Counted from the first letter of the stretch, positions 27,824 to 36,967 are shown. The stretch is DNA of 64,000 nt from SVEL01 sp045125245 (GCA_045125245.1 JBGVNF010000021.1:107490-171489); one strand, 5' to 3'. Notes: generated from the letters alone by a model not told the origin. Numbers and translations: made by a program.

Positions 27824-28693
27824 TTAGAAGCAATTCTGCTCAATAATTCTATCAAGTTTTTCAGCTTCAATGGGCTTAGCCAAATAATCAGCAAACCCCT
27901 CCCTCATATATTCCTCTCTTGCACCAACTGAAGAATTAGCTGTAAGTGCGATTATAGGAGTATTCTTATTTATTGAATATATATCCTCCCTATGCTGTCT
28001 AATAGTTTCAATTCCATCCATTTCAGGCATCAAATGATCCAGAAAAACTATGTCATATTTCTTCTCTTTAAGCATTTCAATGCATTCTCTTCCACTGCTT
28101 CCCTCAGCGATACTCATCTTAAATCTTTTCAAAAAAGATTTTATTATAGTAATATTAATCTTATTATCATCTATAATTAATACATTTATATCCCTATCTA
28201 CATCTTCCTTAGGCTTACAGTCTATATTCTTTCTAGAATATCTAAAATCTCCCATAGGTAAATAATCAGCTATTCTTTGCTCCAAATCAAATTGCCAATT
28301 ATTACAGTTATTAGCTTCACACTCTTTACTGCCACGTTTAAGAAAATTTAAAAATCCCGATTTTTTGACTTCTTTTTCCTTTAGCTCATCTTTATTTCCT
28401 TGACAATACACTTTAAAATGTAAATTAATCCCATCTTTATCCTGCAAAATTTCGCCTTTTAAAGCACATTTAACAAACCCTCTACTCATATTTTCAACAG
28501 CAGCTGTTAAATTCTTAATAAGCATTCCTTTCAATAAATTTTCATCGCCTATTAAAACTGCTGGTATGTCCTTATCAGCCTCCATAAAAAATGGTAATTT
28601 CTTTTCATTGGCAATTTTACTTATTTCGTTATATACATCATTTAAAACTACACCTATATAATATTCATCCCCTATTTTCTCATTATTTTTCAT
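27824..28693 (-). CDS. Receiver-domain protein with degenerate histidine-kinase-like N-terminus
   Basis: The ATG at 28693 follows AAGGTG and gives 289 residues. The C-terminal 120 residues are a receiver domain with the acidic pair in VLIIDDN, the phospho-Asp in IVFLDHLMPEMDG and the Lys in YLAKPIE. Residues 1-110 resemble the start of a kinase ATP-binding domain (GDENLLKGMLIKNLTAAVENMSRG, like an N-box with D-x-L-x-N-L-x-A-V). No phospho-His helix or G-boxes are seen. It looks like the remnant of a hybrid kinase that kept its receiver. No output DNA-binding domain is present. Confidence 0.65.
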   Translation of the reverse strand: MKNNEKIGDEYYIGVVLNDVYNEISKIANEKKLPFFMEADKDIPAVLIGDENLLKGMLIKNLTAAVENMSRGFVKCALKGEILQDKDGINLHFKVYCQGNKDELKEKEVKKSGFLNFLKRGSKECEANNCNNWQFDLEQRIADYLPMGDFRYSRKNIDCKPKEDVDRDINVLIIDDNKINITIIKSFLKRFKMSIAEGSSGRECIEMLKEKKYDIVFLDHLMPEMDGIETIRQHREDIYSINKNTPIIALTANSSVGAREEYMREGFADYLAKPIEAEKLDRIIEQNCF

Positions 28694-28768
28694 ATGTATC
28701 ACCTTAAATTCCCATAAAAATTAACTGTAGTATATATTATCATATTTTCACGAAATAATATAGTATAT

Positions 28769-28797
28769 TTGACAAATCTTCCTTACAGTATTAAAAT
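28769..28797 (+). promoter_or_regulatory. Promoter of the MBL/beta-CASP gene
   Basis: TTGACA (28769-28774), a 17-base spacer and TAAAAT (28792-28797) lie 80 bases before the start codon. Confidence 0.7.
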
Positions 28798-28822
28798 ATA
28801 ATTAAGAATAATACGTGACTAA

Positions 28823-28847
28823 ATCGCAGTTACAAAGTAACTACGAA
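28823..28847. repeat. Imperfect palindrome in the 5' leader of the MBL gene
   Basis: Two 11-base arms (ATCGCAGTTAC and GTAACTACGAA) flank AAA, forming a stem with one internal mismatch and an unpaired outer base. It lies between the promoter and the ribosome binding site. A sequence-related palindrome sits at 35261-35285. Confidence 0.5.
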
Positions 28848-28877
28848 TAAACATAAATATGATTGGAGGGGTTCTTT

Positions 28878-30485
28878 ATGAAACTCACATTTTGGGGCGC
28901 AGCCCACGAAGTAACTGGTAGCTGTCATATGATTTCTGTAGGTGACAGACACATTCTTATTGATTGTGGCATGGAGCAAGGACCTGATATATACAAAAAT
29001 CAGGAATTAACTGTCAATCCAGCTGACATTGATTGTGTTCTATTGACACATGCTCACATCGACCATTCTGGTCTCATACCACTTTTATGCAAAAATGGCT
29101 TTTCAGGGGCTATATATTCAACTATAGCTACTGCTGATTTATGTAGCATAATGCTTAAAGATAGTGCTCACATTCAGGAATTTGAAGCAAGCTGGCGTAA
29201 CAGAAAAGCTCAAAGAGCTGGTAAACCTGCATATGAGCCAATCTACACTATGGAAGATGCACTTGCTGCTATTTCACTATTCGTACCATGTAAGTACAAT
29301 GAAAAGCTTCTTATTAACGATAATTTATCCATAAGATTCACCGATGTTGGTCATCTTCTTGGCTCTTCTGCTATAGAAGTATGGGTTACTGAAGGCGATG
29401 AAATGCGTAAATTAGTCTTTACTGGCGATTTAGGCAACGCTAATCAGCCTATATTAAAAAATCCAGATACTGTACACGGCTGTGATTACCTTATCATAGA
29501 GTCAACTTACGGAAATCGTGTCCACTCTACAGAAAAGATAGACCATCTTGGTGAGCTTACAAAGGTTCTTAGAGATACATTTAGAAGAGGCGGCAATCTT
29601 GTCATACCATCCTTTGCCGTAGGTAGAACCCAAGAAATTTTATATTTTATAAGAGAAATCAAAGAGCGAAATATGCTTCCTGAATATCCAGGTTTTAAGG
29701 TATATTTAGACAGTCCACTAGCTATAGAATCAACTAGTATATTCTCAAAGAACAGATACGACTGTTTTGATGAAGAAGCCTTAAATCTCATACGTCAGGG
29801 TATCAATCCACTTGTATTTGACGGACTTATCACTTCAACCACAAGTGATGATTCAAGATTAATCAACGAAGACCAGCGTCCAAAGGTTATTATATCAGCA
29901 TCTGGTATGTGTGAAGCTGGACGTATAAGACACCACTTAAAACATAATTTATGGCGCGAAGACTCTACTATTCTCTTTGCTGGTTACCAAGCAATGGGTA
30001 CAATGGGACGAAAGATTATAGATGGAGCCGAATCAGTACGATTATTTGGTGAAGTTATCGAAGTTAGAGCTAAAATCCTCACTCTTCCAGGTATAAGTGG
30101 TCATGCTGACAGAGACGGTCTTATCGGTTGGATTAATGCTATGGAAGAAAAGCCTGCCAAAGTATTTGTTGTTCACGGCGAGGATGAAGTAACTGACCAA
30201 TTTGCAGATTTAGTATATGACACCTTCAATATACCAGCTTATGCTCCATACAGTGGTGGTGTTGTAGATTTAATAACTGGCGAGGTATTAGAGGTTGGAA
30301 ATAACGTTCGTCTTGTCAAAATTAAGCCTCAACAGAAACAAAAACGCGACTGCTATAACAGAGCTATCGCAGCCGCAGAAAATCTTTTGGAAATTGTTCG
30401 TAACAGCGATGGCCTTACAAATAAAGACTTACTTAAATACGAAACACTTATTAACAATCTTGCCAACAAGATTCAAACCTTCTAA
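28878..30485 (+). CDS. Beta-CASP metallo-beta-lactamase ribonuclease (CPSF-like)
   Basis: The ATG at 28878 (MKLTFWGAAHEVTGSCHMI) is 7 bases after GGAGGGG and gives 535 residues. The metallo-beta-lactamase HxHxDH motif is THAHIDHSG near residue 60, with further ligand sites in FTDVGHLLGSSAI and FTGDLG. The beta-CASP region includes GRTQEILYFI, SASGMCEAGRIRHHLK and SGHADRDGL. Such proteins are RNA exo/endonucleases related to the cleavage factor CPSF73. It is one of few plus-strand genes here and is transcribed alone. Confidence 0.88.
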   Translation: MKLTFWGAAHEVTGSCHMISVGDRHILIDCGMEQGPDIYKNQELTVNPADIDCVLLTHAHIDHSGLIPLLCKNGFSGAIYSTIATADLCSIMLKDSAHIQEFEASWRNRKAQRAGKPAYEPIYTMEDALAAISLFVPCKYNEKLLINDNLSIRFTDVGHLLGSSAIEVWVTEGDEMRKLVFTGDLGNANQPILKNPDTVHGCDYLIIESTYGNRVHSTEKIDHLGELTKVLRDTFRRGGNLVIPSFAVGRTQEILYFIREIKERNMLPEYPGFKVYLDSPLAIESTSIFSKNRYDCFDEEALNLIRQGINPLVFDGLITSTTSDDSRLINEDQRPKVIISASGMCEAGRIRHHLKHNLWREDSTILFAGYQAMGTMGRKIIDGAESVRLFGEVIEVRAKILTLPGISGHADRDGLIGWINAMEEKPAKVFVVHGEDEVTDQFADLVYDTFNIPAYAPYSGGVVDLITGEVLEVGNNVRLVKIKPQQKQKRDCYNRAIAAAENLLEIVRNSDGLTNKDLLKYETLINNLANKIQTF

Positions 30486-30505
30486 AGGTTACTTATTCAT
30501 ATAAT

Positions 30506-31249
30506 TTATAGAAGCATTTCTTTTAACTGCTTCTTATATGTGAGGAATTCCTGAGTCATCATGAATTCCTCTCTTTCTTTTCTAGGAATGTCTATAGATA
30601 CCTCATTTTTAATAACACCTGGGCTTCCACCAAGAACATAAATCCTATCTGATAAATATATAGCTTCTTCTATGTCATGAGTAATAAAAATCGTTGATAA
30701 ATTAAGCTTTGACATCATATCAAGATACCATTTATGCATTTGAGATTTTGTTATGCCATCAAGCGCTGAAAACGGTTCATCAAGAAGCGTAACACCATTT
30801 GCAGTAAGATACGTTCTAAGAAGTGCTGCACGTTGTCGCATACCACCTGATAATTGATTAGGATAAAGCTCCTCTGTTCCTTCCAAGCCAAACTCATCAA
30901 AAAGTCCTTCTGTCTTTTTATAGGCCTCTTTCTTGCTCATCCCTTTTACCACAAGTCCTAACACTACATTATCAATTATTTTTTTATGTGGCAAAAGCAA
31001 ATCCTTTTGAAGCATATAGCTTATCTTACCGGGACATCCCGTAATATCTTCATCACCAAGAAAAACATTTCCCTTATCTGGCTTCTCAAGACCTGATAAA
31101 ATATTGAACAGTGTAGTCTTTCCGCTTCCACTAATACCCATAATAGACACAATTTCTTTTTCATTTAATTGTATACTAATATCGTCAATTATCAGTCGTC
31201 CATCATATGATTTACCTACATTTTTAGTTATCAGTTTCATTCCATTCAT
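30506..31249 (-). CDS. thiZ: Thiamine/HMP precursor ABC transporter ATPase
   Basis: It hydrolyses ATP to drive uptake by the operon's permease. The 247-residue protein has Walker A GISGSGKTT near residue 40, signature LSGGMRQR near 137, LLDEPFSALD and switch FITHDIEEA. It is of the SsuB/ThiZ type. The start at 31249 overlaps the thiY gene by 26 bases, and AAAGG lies 8 bases upstream. Linkage to the TPP riboswitch identifies the substrate class as thiamine or its pyrimidine precursor. Confidence 0.85.
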   Translation of the reverse strand: MNGMKLITKNVGKSYDGRLIIDDISIQLNEKEIVSIMGISGSGKTTLFNILSGLEKPDKGNVFLGDEDITGCPGKISYMLQKDLLLPHKKIIDNVVLGLVVKGMSKKEAYKKTEGLFDEFGLEGTEELYPNQLSGGMRQRAALLRTYLTANGVTLLDEPFSALDGITKSQMHKWYLDMMSKLNLSTIFITHDIEEAIYLSDRIYVLGGSPGVIKNEVSIDIPRKEREEFMMTQEFLTYKKQLKEMLL

Positions 31250-32300
31250 TATAAAATCCTTTACCTGCTAAATCCTTTGAAGTCAATCCATTTTCATATA
31301 ACCATGAATAAAATAGATTCCATCTATCTGCGTCAATAGCGCCCCATTTACCATTCTCATCTAAGTACTGATTACTTATCCACTCTTGAGATGCGTAAAC
31401 CAAATCAGATGCTCCCTTTAATGCTCCTGTGTCATCACCTTCAAGCAAAATATCAGCTGCATCCTTTGGATTTTTCGCCGCATATTCATAACCTTTAGCA
31501 GTAGCTTCCATAAAAGCCTTAACCTTATCATCATTTGCATTTAAATAATCATTATTCACTATAATTACAGGAGTATAATAATCAAGCTCTGGAGCAATGT
31601 CCTTAAATGCAAAATAATCGCAATTCACACCACTAAGTTCAGCATTTATACCACTCCAACCATAAAAAATCCACACTGCATCGGTCTGCTTTGCCTCCAA
31701 GGCTGCTGGTTCATTTGTAATATTATTAGGAATAAGATTAAGCTTTGAAAAATCCGCATCTTCCTTTTCCATACAATATTTAATAATAGCCAATTCTATC
31801 GGAGAATCCCATGTAGAATATGTTTTTTCCACAAGCCCCTTTGGTGATGTAATACCTTCACCCTTTCTCGAAATAATACCTGATGTATTATGCTGTAATA
31901 TAGGCGCTACCGCTGTGATTCCAAGCGGTTCCTCTCTATCAAGAGCAGCAGCCATTGTGTCTTGGGCATCTATGGCAAACTGCGCCTGTCCACTGGCGCA
32001 CATAACAGTTGCTCCTCCTTCTGGTGGCTGAACAATTGTTACATTTAACCCTGCATCCTCATAATAGCCTTTAGCTAAAGCTACGTACAATCCAGTATGA
32101 TTTGTATTTGGTGTCCAATCAAGACATACTACAATATCATCTGAATCCTTTTTAGACTTATTGCCACATGCACACAATGAACATATACATATTGTACAAA
32201 GCATTACGCTTACTACTATTCTTGACACTCTTGCCAAAGACAACCCAAACTTTGTCTTGCTATTATCAAGATTTTTCTCATAACTTCTCATTATATTCAT
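31224..32300 (-). CDS. thiY: HMP/thiamine precursor-binding lipoprotein (NMT1/THI5-like)
   Basis: It captures the thiamine pyrimidine precursor (formylaminopyrimidine/HMP type) outside the membrane. The 358-residue protein has a long N-region, a hydrophobic segment and a lipobox ending LCACG near residue 46. An NMT1/THI5-like domain follows: VCLDWTPNTNHTGLYVALAKGYY, then PPEGGATVMCASGQAQFAID. These are signatures of ThiY and THI5 proteins. AAGGTG precedes the ATG. It sits between permease and ATPase in the riboswitch operon. Confidence 0.88.
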   Translation of the reverse strand: MNIMRSYEKNLDNSKTKFGLSLARVSRIVVSVMLCTICICSLCACGNKSKKDSDDIVVCLDWTPNTNHTGLYVALAKGYYEDAGLNVTIVQPPEGGATVMCASGQAQFAIDAQDTMAAALDREEPLGITAVAPILQHNTSGIISRKGEGITSPKGLVEKTYSTWDSPIELAIIKYCMEKEDADFSKLNLIPNNITNEPAALEAKQTDAVWIFYGWSGINAELSGVNCDYFAFKDIAPELDYYTPVIIVNNDYLNANDDKVKAFMEATAKGYEYAAKNPKDAADILLEGDDTGALKGASDLVYASQEWISNQYLDENGKWGAIDADRWNLFYSWLYENGLTSKDLAGKGFYNEWNETDN

Positions 32301-32319
32301 AATTATTATTCACCTTCAC

Positions 32320-33114
32320 TTATTTATTTTGTACCTTTTCCCAAGGCATACATATTTTCCTAAGAACATTCACAAGCTTCATAAGCAACAAGCTAATAAC
32401 AACAATAACAATAATAACGGCAAACATTTTATCAAAGGCATATGCCTTCTTAACTCTAGTCATATAAACGCCCAGACCTTCAAATCCTCCAAGCCATTCA
32501 GATATAACAGCACCCACTATAGCATATGATGCAGAAATCTTTAAGCCTGCAAAAAAATGGGACAACGCATTAGGAAGCTTTACATGTCTAAATATCTTTA
32601 TTTTACCAGCTCCCATAGAACGCAAAAGATTAATGTTATCCTTGTCTACACTTTTATACCCATCAAGTAGACCTACTGTTATAGGAAAGAACGTGGTCAA
32701 AACAACTAACGTAATCTTCGGTTCCATCCCAAAGCCCATCCATAAAACAAGCAATGGCGCTATAGCTATAGTTGGAATTGTCTGTGTAATAACCATAATC
32801 GGATAAAAAGCCTTATATAAAAATTCACACTCATCCATAAGCGTAGCTATAAAAAAGGCAATCACGATTCCAATTAAAAGTCCGTAAAAAGCTTCCGTCA
32901 AAGTAACCAAACTATGTTCATAAAGTATACTTCCATCATCAATCAAAGCCTTTATAACATCCATTGGTTTAGGCAGCATATAAGACGGCACTATATTCTT
33001 TACACTCAAAAAATGCCATACTGCTATCAAAGCTATTATTGCCAATAAACCTGGCACACAATTTTTTAAATTATTTATGATGCTTTGTAACTTTCTTTTC
33101 AATGGTAAGTACAT
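32320..33114 (-). CDS. thiX: Thiamine/HMP precursor ABC transporter permease
   Basis: The 264-residue protein has six membrane helices and the permease EAA loop DNINLLRSMGAGKIKIFRHVKLPNAL (about 168-193), as in SsuC/ThiX transporters. The assigned ATG overlaps the preceding gene by 44 bases and lies directly against AGAAGGAG. A TTG four codons in, 12 bases after that site, may be the true start. It is the second gene of the operon. Confidence 0.87.
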   Translation of the reverse strand: MYLPLKRKLQSIINNLKNCVPGLLAIIALIAVWHFLSVKNIVPSYMLPKPMDVIKALIDDGSILYEHSLVTLTEAFYGLLIGIVIAFFIATLMDECEFLYKAFYPIMVITQTIPTIAIAPLLVLWMGFGMEPKITLVVLTTFFPITVGLLDGYKSVDKDNINLLRSMGAGKIKIFRHVKLPNALSHFFAGLKISASYAIVGAVISEWLGGFEGLGVYMTRVKKAYAFDKMFAVIIVIVVISLLLMKLVNVLRKICMPWEKVQNK

Positions 33115-33367
33115 CTCCTTCTGGTTTATATGAAATCTTTACATATGTATTCATACTCTTACATCCCGCTTTTGCAGCAACATACTGGCAATTCTTTACT
33201 ATTTCCATCAAAGTATCATAATCACCTTCTATAGATGTTTCACATGGACCTACATAATAATTTAATCCAGTAGATTTAATATAATCAATAACCTCATCTA
33301 CAATTCTTATTAATTCTTCCTCATCACTAACACCAGGTAATATCTGGATAGCAACACTTGCATTCAT
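33071..33367 (-). CDS. Thiamine-binding protein (YkoF/MTH1187-like)
   Basis: The ATG at 33367 is 8 bases after AAAGGAG and gives 98 residues. MNASVAIQILPGV at the start and GPCETSIEGDYDTLMEIV in the middle match the small ferredoxin-like thiamine-binding fold (MTH1187/YkoF, formerly DUF77). Such proteins bind thiamine or HMP in the cytoplasm. It is the first gene behind the TPP riboswitch, and its 3' end overlaps the permease gene. Confidence 0.82.
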   Translation of the reverse strand: MNASVAIQILPGVSDEEELIRIVDEVIDYIKSTGLNYYVGPCETSIEGDYDTLMEIVKNCQYVAAKAGCKSMNTYVKISYKPEGDVLTIEKKVTKHHK

Positions 33368-33433
33368 AAAAAAGTCTCCTTTCTCATTCACAGAAATTCC
33401 TACCTTTGTTATGTCAAAATATATTTCATATAC

Positions 33434-33473
33434 AAAAAACTCCTTAGTTGTAACCTAATACACCTAAAGAGTT
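33434..33473 (-). terminator. Riboswitch expression-platform terminator
   Basis: A 10-bp stem (33438-33447 with 33464-33473; one G-U pair) followed on the minus strand by six T lies between the TPP aptamer and the first gene. It implies control by transcription termination. Confidence 0.85.
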
Positions 33474-33493
33474 TATACATTCTTATCTTAACA

Positions 33494-33592
33494 TATACAC
33501 TCCCTACGGCGGTATGAACCGCATCAGGTTAAACGGGTCCGGCACTATGCCGTCTCAGCTGCGTTAAGCAACACCCCGGGTATTCTGTGTTA
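33494..33592 (-). ncRNA. TPP (thi-box) riboswitch
   Basis: On the minus strand the aptamer contains the hallmark pieces in order: GGGGTG, GCTGAGA, a variable hairpin, ACCCGTTTAACCTGAT, and GCGTAGGGA, closed by complementary ACAC/GTGT ends. Binding of thiamine pyrophosphate should favour the terminator at 33434-33473 and switch off the thiamine/HMP uptake operon. Confidence 0.95.
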
Positions 33593-33641
33593 TTTAATTT
33601 TAAAATATTTTATCCGGATAATCGTATCTCTACGACTACTA

Positions 33642-33671
33642 CAGACTAACAAAATTTCGCAAGCTTGTCAA
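33642..33671 (-). promoter_or_regulatory. Probable promoter of the TPP-riboswitch operon
   Basis: TTGACA (33666-33671) is followed after 18 bases by TAGTCT (33642-33647) on the minus strand, about 50 bases before the aptamer. The -10 is a weak match. Confidence 0.5.
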
Positions 33672-33680
33672 CACATTTAA

Positions 33681-35168
33681 TTAATTGCCAAATAATTTAT
33701 GTACCATCTCTGCTGTAACCTTAACATTTTCCACCTTATCAACCTCTATCTGATAAAGAGAATTAGCAGCTATATGTTCTGCAGCCTGCTCCAAGTCACG
33801 AATTCCAGATGTATTAGAGAATACTTCAATAATGGCATCTAATCCTTCCTCTGTCAAAACACATTCAGAAGCATTAAGTCCCATTCTCTTAAGTACCTTT
33901 GGCAATGCAAACTTAGAGAAAATAACCTTCTTCTCTTCTGCTGTATAATCAGGTATCTCGATTACTGCAAATCTAGACATAAGTGGTGCACTAATCATTG
34001 ACTTATCATTGGCTGTCGCTATTGGATATACGCCAACTGTAGGAATCATACATTCCATATAGTTATCTGTGAAGCCTAAGTTATCAAGAAGTGTTAACAA
34101 TACATCCGCAGGATTACCATTTCCCTTTCCTGATGCTGCCTTGTCAAGCTCATTGATAATAAATACAAGGTTTGACTCACCAGCCATAGAGAACGCTTCC
34201 ATAATGATACCAGGCTTAGCATTTGCATAAACTCTAGAGCTTCCTGTAAGCTGCTCTGGATCATTAATTGAACTCATATCTAGAGTTGTCCAAGGAAGCT
34301 TAAGAATACGCGCTACTGCATAAGCAATCTGTGATTTACCTGTACCAGCTGGACCTACAAGTAAAATACCGTAGGCTGGAAGTGTATGTGTTCTATTAAT
34401 CTGGATAACAGTCTCTATAATACGTTGCTTGACCTGCTCCATTCCATATAATTCTTCATCTAAGATACGACGCGCTTCATTTGGATCTATAGCTTTAAAA
34501 TAATTGTTCTTCCATTTGATATTCATCATAATAGATAAGGCTCTCTGAGCATGTCTCTTCTCTTCTGGTGACACTTCATTGGAACGTGCTACTGCCAAGT
34601 TTCTTCTAGCCCAAAGTCTGATATTATCCGGCAATGTTCTTCCCGCACAGTTCATAAAATCAGTGATACTCTGAATACTAGTAAGCTTCATACTATCACC
34701 CATCTCTTCCAATTCTTCATCAACCGCTTCCTCTAAAGGCGCATGGCTAGACAATAATCTTTCAATCATAAACTGAAGGAAACCATCCTCGGCAGAAAGC
34801 TTTGTTCCGCCACCGAATGCTATCTCACGAATCTTATATACAGCATATCCATCTTCTCTGTTTACACCAGAAAGACGTACATTTATATGATTTTCTCCAA
34901 GCCATTGAAGAAGACTTACAAATCTTAAATCTATTTTCAATATATCTGCACTAACAGTTCCATCCTCCTCATTAAACTCAAAAGATGTTCTTTTAATAGG
35001 ATTTGTAAACTTACCAACAGAATGATGAGACCATTTCTTATTACTGTTATCTAAAACAAGAATAGGATTTTCCTCTGTAGCTACTGATTCATTGGATGCA
35101 AATGTCTCATATGTACAAATCGCTTCCTTCTTATCACTTGGGGAATTGCTAAAATCAAAAACAGGCAT
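33681..35168 (-). CDS. Lon-like AAA+ ATPase lacking a protease domain
   Basis: The 495-residue protein resembles the Lon ATPase module. A helical segment ending in DPNEARRILDEELYGMEQVKQRIIETV leads into Walker A GPAGTGKS (about 265), Walker B LVFIINELDK (about 332) and sensor residues in IATANDKS. It ends after the small AAA lid, with no Ser-Lys peptidase domain. The first 230 residues are of no family I recognise. It may be a chaperone or remodeller rather than a protease. AAGGAG precedes the ATG. It is transcribed alone, behind the pckA terminator. Confidence 0.75.
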   Translation of the reverse strand: MPVFDFSNSPSDKKEAICTYETFASNESVATEENPILVLDNSNKKWSHHSVGKFTNPIKRTSFEFNEEDGTVSADILKIDLRFVSLLQWLGENHINVRLSGVNREDGYAVYKIREIAFGGGTKLSAEDGFLQFMIERLLSSHAPLEEAVDEELEEMGDSMKLTSIQSITDFMNCAGRTLPDNIRLWARRNLAVARSNEVSPEEKRHAQRALSIMMNIKWKNNYFKAIDPNEARRILDEELYGMEQVKQRIIETVIQINRTHTLPAYGILLVGPAGTGKSQIAYAVARILKLPWTTLDMSSINDPEQLTGSSRVYANAKPGIIMEAFSMAGESNLVFIINELDKAASGKGNGNPADVLLTLLDNLGFTDNYMECMIPTVGVYPIATANDKSMISAPLMSRFAVIEIPDYTAEEKKVIFSKFALPKVLKRMGLNASECVLTEEGLDAIIEVFSNTSGIRDLEQAAEHIAANSLYQIEVDKVENVKVTAEMVHKLFGN

Positions 35169-35216
35169 AACTTAACTCCTTTTTATCACTTAATAGGTAG
35201 ATTATAGCATTATAGA

Positions 35217-35250
35217 CGAAAAAAAGGAAGTCGTATTTACTACGACTTCC
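35217..35250 (-). terminator. Intrinsic terminator after pckA
   Basis: A 10-bp perfect stem (35226-35235 with 35241-35250) is followed on the minus strand by a run of seven T, 60 bases past the pckA stop. Confidence 0.88.
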
Positions 35251-35260
35251 TCTATACTCA

Positions 35261-35285
35261 ATCGTAATTGCATAGCAACTACGAT
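35261..35285. repeat. Palindrome related to 28823-28847, in the pckA 3' region
   Basis: Arms ATCGTAATTGC and GCAACTACGAT flank ATA, with one mismatch in the stem. It matches the palindrome at 28823-28847 at 19 of 25 positions. An A-T pair there is a G-C pair here, so the pairing is kept. Confidence 0.5.
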
Positions 35286-35312
35286 TTAATTCTTTAGCTT
35301 TTTAAGTATATC

Positions 35313-36917
35313 TTATAACTGTGGACCAGCACTTACTAATGCCTTACCAGCTTCGTTACCTTCATACTTAGCAAAGTTCTTGTTGAAACGGCTTGCAAGA
35401 TCCTTAGCCTTTGTCTCCCACTCAGAAGCATCAGCATATGTGTTACGAGGATCAAGGATGTTTGTATCAACACCTGGAAGCTCTGTTGGAACTTCGAAGT
35501 TGAAGAATGGGATTGTCTTTGTATCAGCCTTCTCGATGTCACCGTTAAGGATTGCATCGATGATACCACGTGTATCCTTAATAGAGATACGCTTACCTGT
35601 ACCATTCCATCCTGTGTTTACTAAGTAAGCCTTAGCACCACTTACTTCCATCTTCTTAACTAATTCTTCAGCATACTTTGTTGGATGTAACTCTAAGAAT
35701 GCCTGACCAAAACAAGCTGAGAATGTAGGAGTTGGCTCTGTAATACCACGCTCTGTACCAGCAAGCTTTGCTGTAAATCCTGATAAGAAGTAGTACTTTG
35801 TCTGCTCTGGTGTAAGAACAGAAACTGGAGGAAGTACTCCGAATGCATCAGCTGAAAGGAAGATTACATTCTTAGCAGCTGGAGCAGCTGAAATTGGACG
35901 TACAATATTGTCAATATGATTGATTGGGTAAGAAACACGAGTATTCTCTGTTACACTACCATCGTTGAAATCAATCTTACCATTAGCATCAACAGTAACG
36001 TTCTCTAAAAGAGCGTTTCTCTTGATAGCCTTGTAGATATCTGGCTCAGATTCCTTATCAAGGTTGATAACCTTAGCGTAGCAACCACCTTCGAAGTTGA
36101 ATACACCATTGTCATCCCAACCATGCTCGTCATCACCGATAAGGAGACGCTTAGGATCTGTAGATAATGTTGTCTTACCTGTACCTGAAAGACCGAAGAA
36201 AATAGCTGTATTCTCACCGTTCATATCTGTGTTTGCTGAACAGTGCATTGAAGCGATACCCTTTAATGGGAGGTAGTAGTTCATCATAGAGAACATACCC
36301 TTCTTCATCTCTCCGCCGTACCATGTATTAAGGATAACCTGCTCTCTGCTTGTGATGTTGAATGCAACAGCAGTTTCAGAGTTAAGTCCTAATTCCTTGA
36401 AATTCTCAACCTTTGCCTTAGAAGCATTGTAAACTACGAAATCTGGCTCGAAGTTTGCAAGCTCTTCCTCTGTTGGCTGGATGAACATATTCTTTACGAA
36501 ATGTGCCTGCCAAGCTACTTCTACGATGAAACGTACTGCCATTCTTGTGTCAGCGTTTGCACCACAGAATGCATCTACTACGAATAATCTCTTATTTGAG
36601 AGCTCCTTCATAGCGATATCCTTAAGAACGCTCCATGTCTCAACTGACATTGGGTGGTTATCGTTCTTATATTCATCTGTTGTCCACCATACTGTATCCT
36701 TAGAATTTTCATCCATAACGATGTACTTATCCTTAGGTGAACGACCTGTATAAATACCTGTCATAACATTAACAGCACCAAGCTCTGTATCCTGACCTAC
36801 TTCATAACCTTCTAAGCCAGCCTTTGTCTCTTCCTCGAATAATACTTCGTAAGAAGGATTGTAAACGATTTCAGTGCTACCAGTAATACCATACTTTTCT
36901 AAATTAATCTGTGACAT
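35313..36917 (-). CDS. pckA: Phosphoenolpyruvate carboxykinase (ATP)
   Basis: It interconverts oxaloacetate + ATP and PEP + CO2 + ADP. In anaerobic gut Firmicutes it often works in the carboxylating direction. The 534 residues include GRSPKDKYIV, the P-loop GLSGTGKTTLS near residue 250, IGDDEHGW with metal-binding Asp, and the adenine/active-site region RISIKDTRGIIDAI. The length is typical. A strong promoter lies upstream and a terminator downstream, so it is a single-gene unit. Confidence 0.96.
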   Translation of the reverse strand: MSQINLEKYGITGSTEIVYNPSYEVLFEEETKAGLEGYEVGQDTELGAVNVMTGIYTGRSPKDKYIVMDENSKDTVWWTTDEYKNDNHPMSVETWSVLKDIAMKELSNKRLFVVDAFCGANADTRMAVRFIVEVAWQAHFVKNMFIQPTEEELANFEPDFVVYNASKAKVENFKELGLNSETAVAFNITSREQVILNTWYGGEMKKGMFSMMNYYLPLKGIASMHCSANTDMNGENTAIFFGLSGTGKTTLSTDPKRLLIGDDEHGWDDNGVFNFEGGCYAKVINLDKESEPDIYKAIKRNALLENVTVDANGKIDFNDGSVTENTRVSYPINHIDNIVRPISAAPAAKNVIFLSADAFGVLPPVSVLTPEQTKYYFLSGFTAKLAGTERGITEPTPTFSACFGQAFLELHPTKYAEELVKKMEVSGAKAYLVNTGWNGTGKRISIKDTRGIIDAILNGDIEKADTKTIPFFNFEVPTELPGVDTNILDPRNTYADASEWETKAKDLASRFNKNFAKYEGNEAGKALVSAGPQL

Positions 36918-36967
36918 ACTAATTCCTCTCGCTTTCCTAATTTTAACAAATCTAGTTCGTCTTGTAC

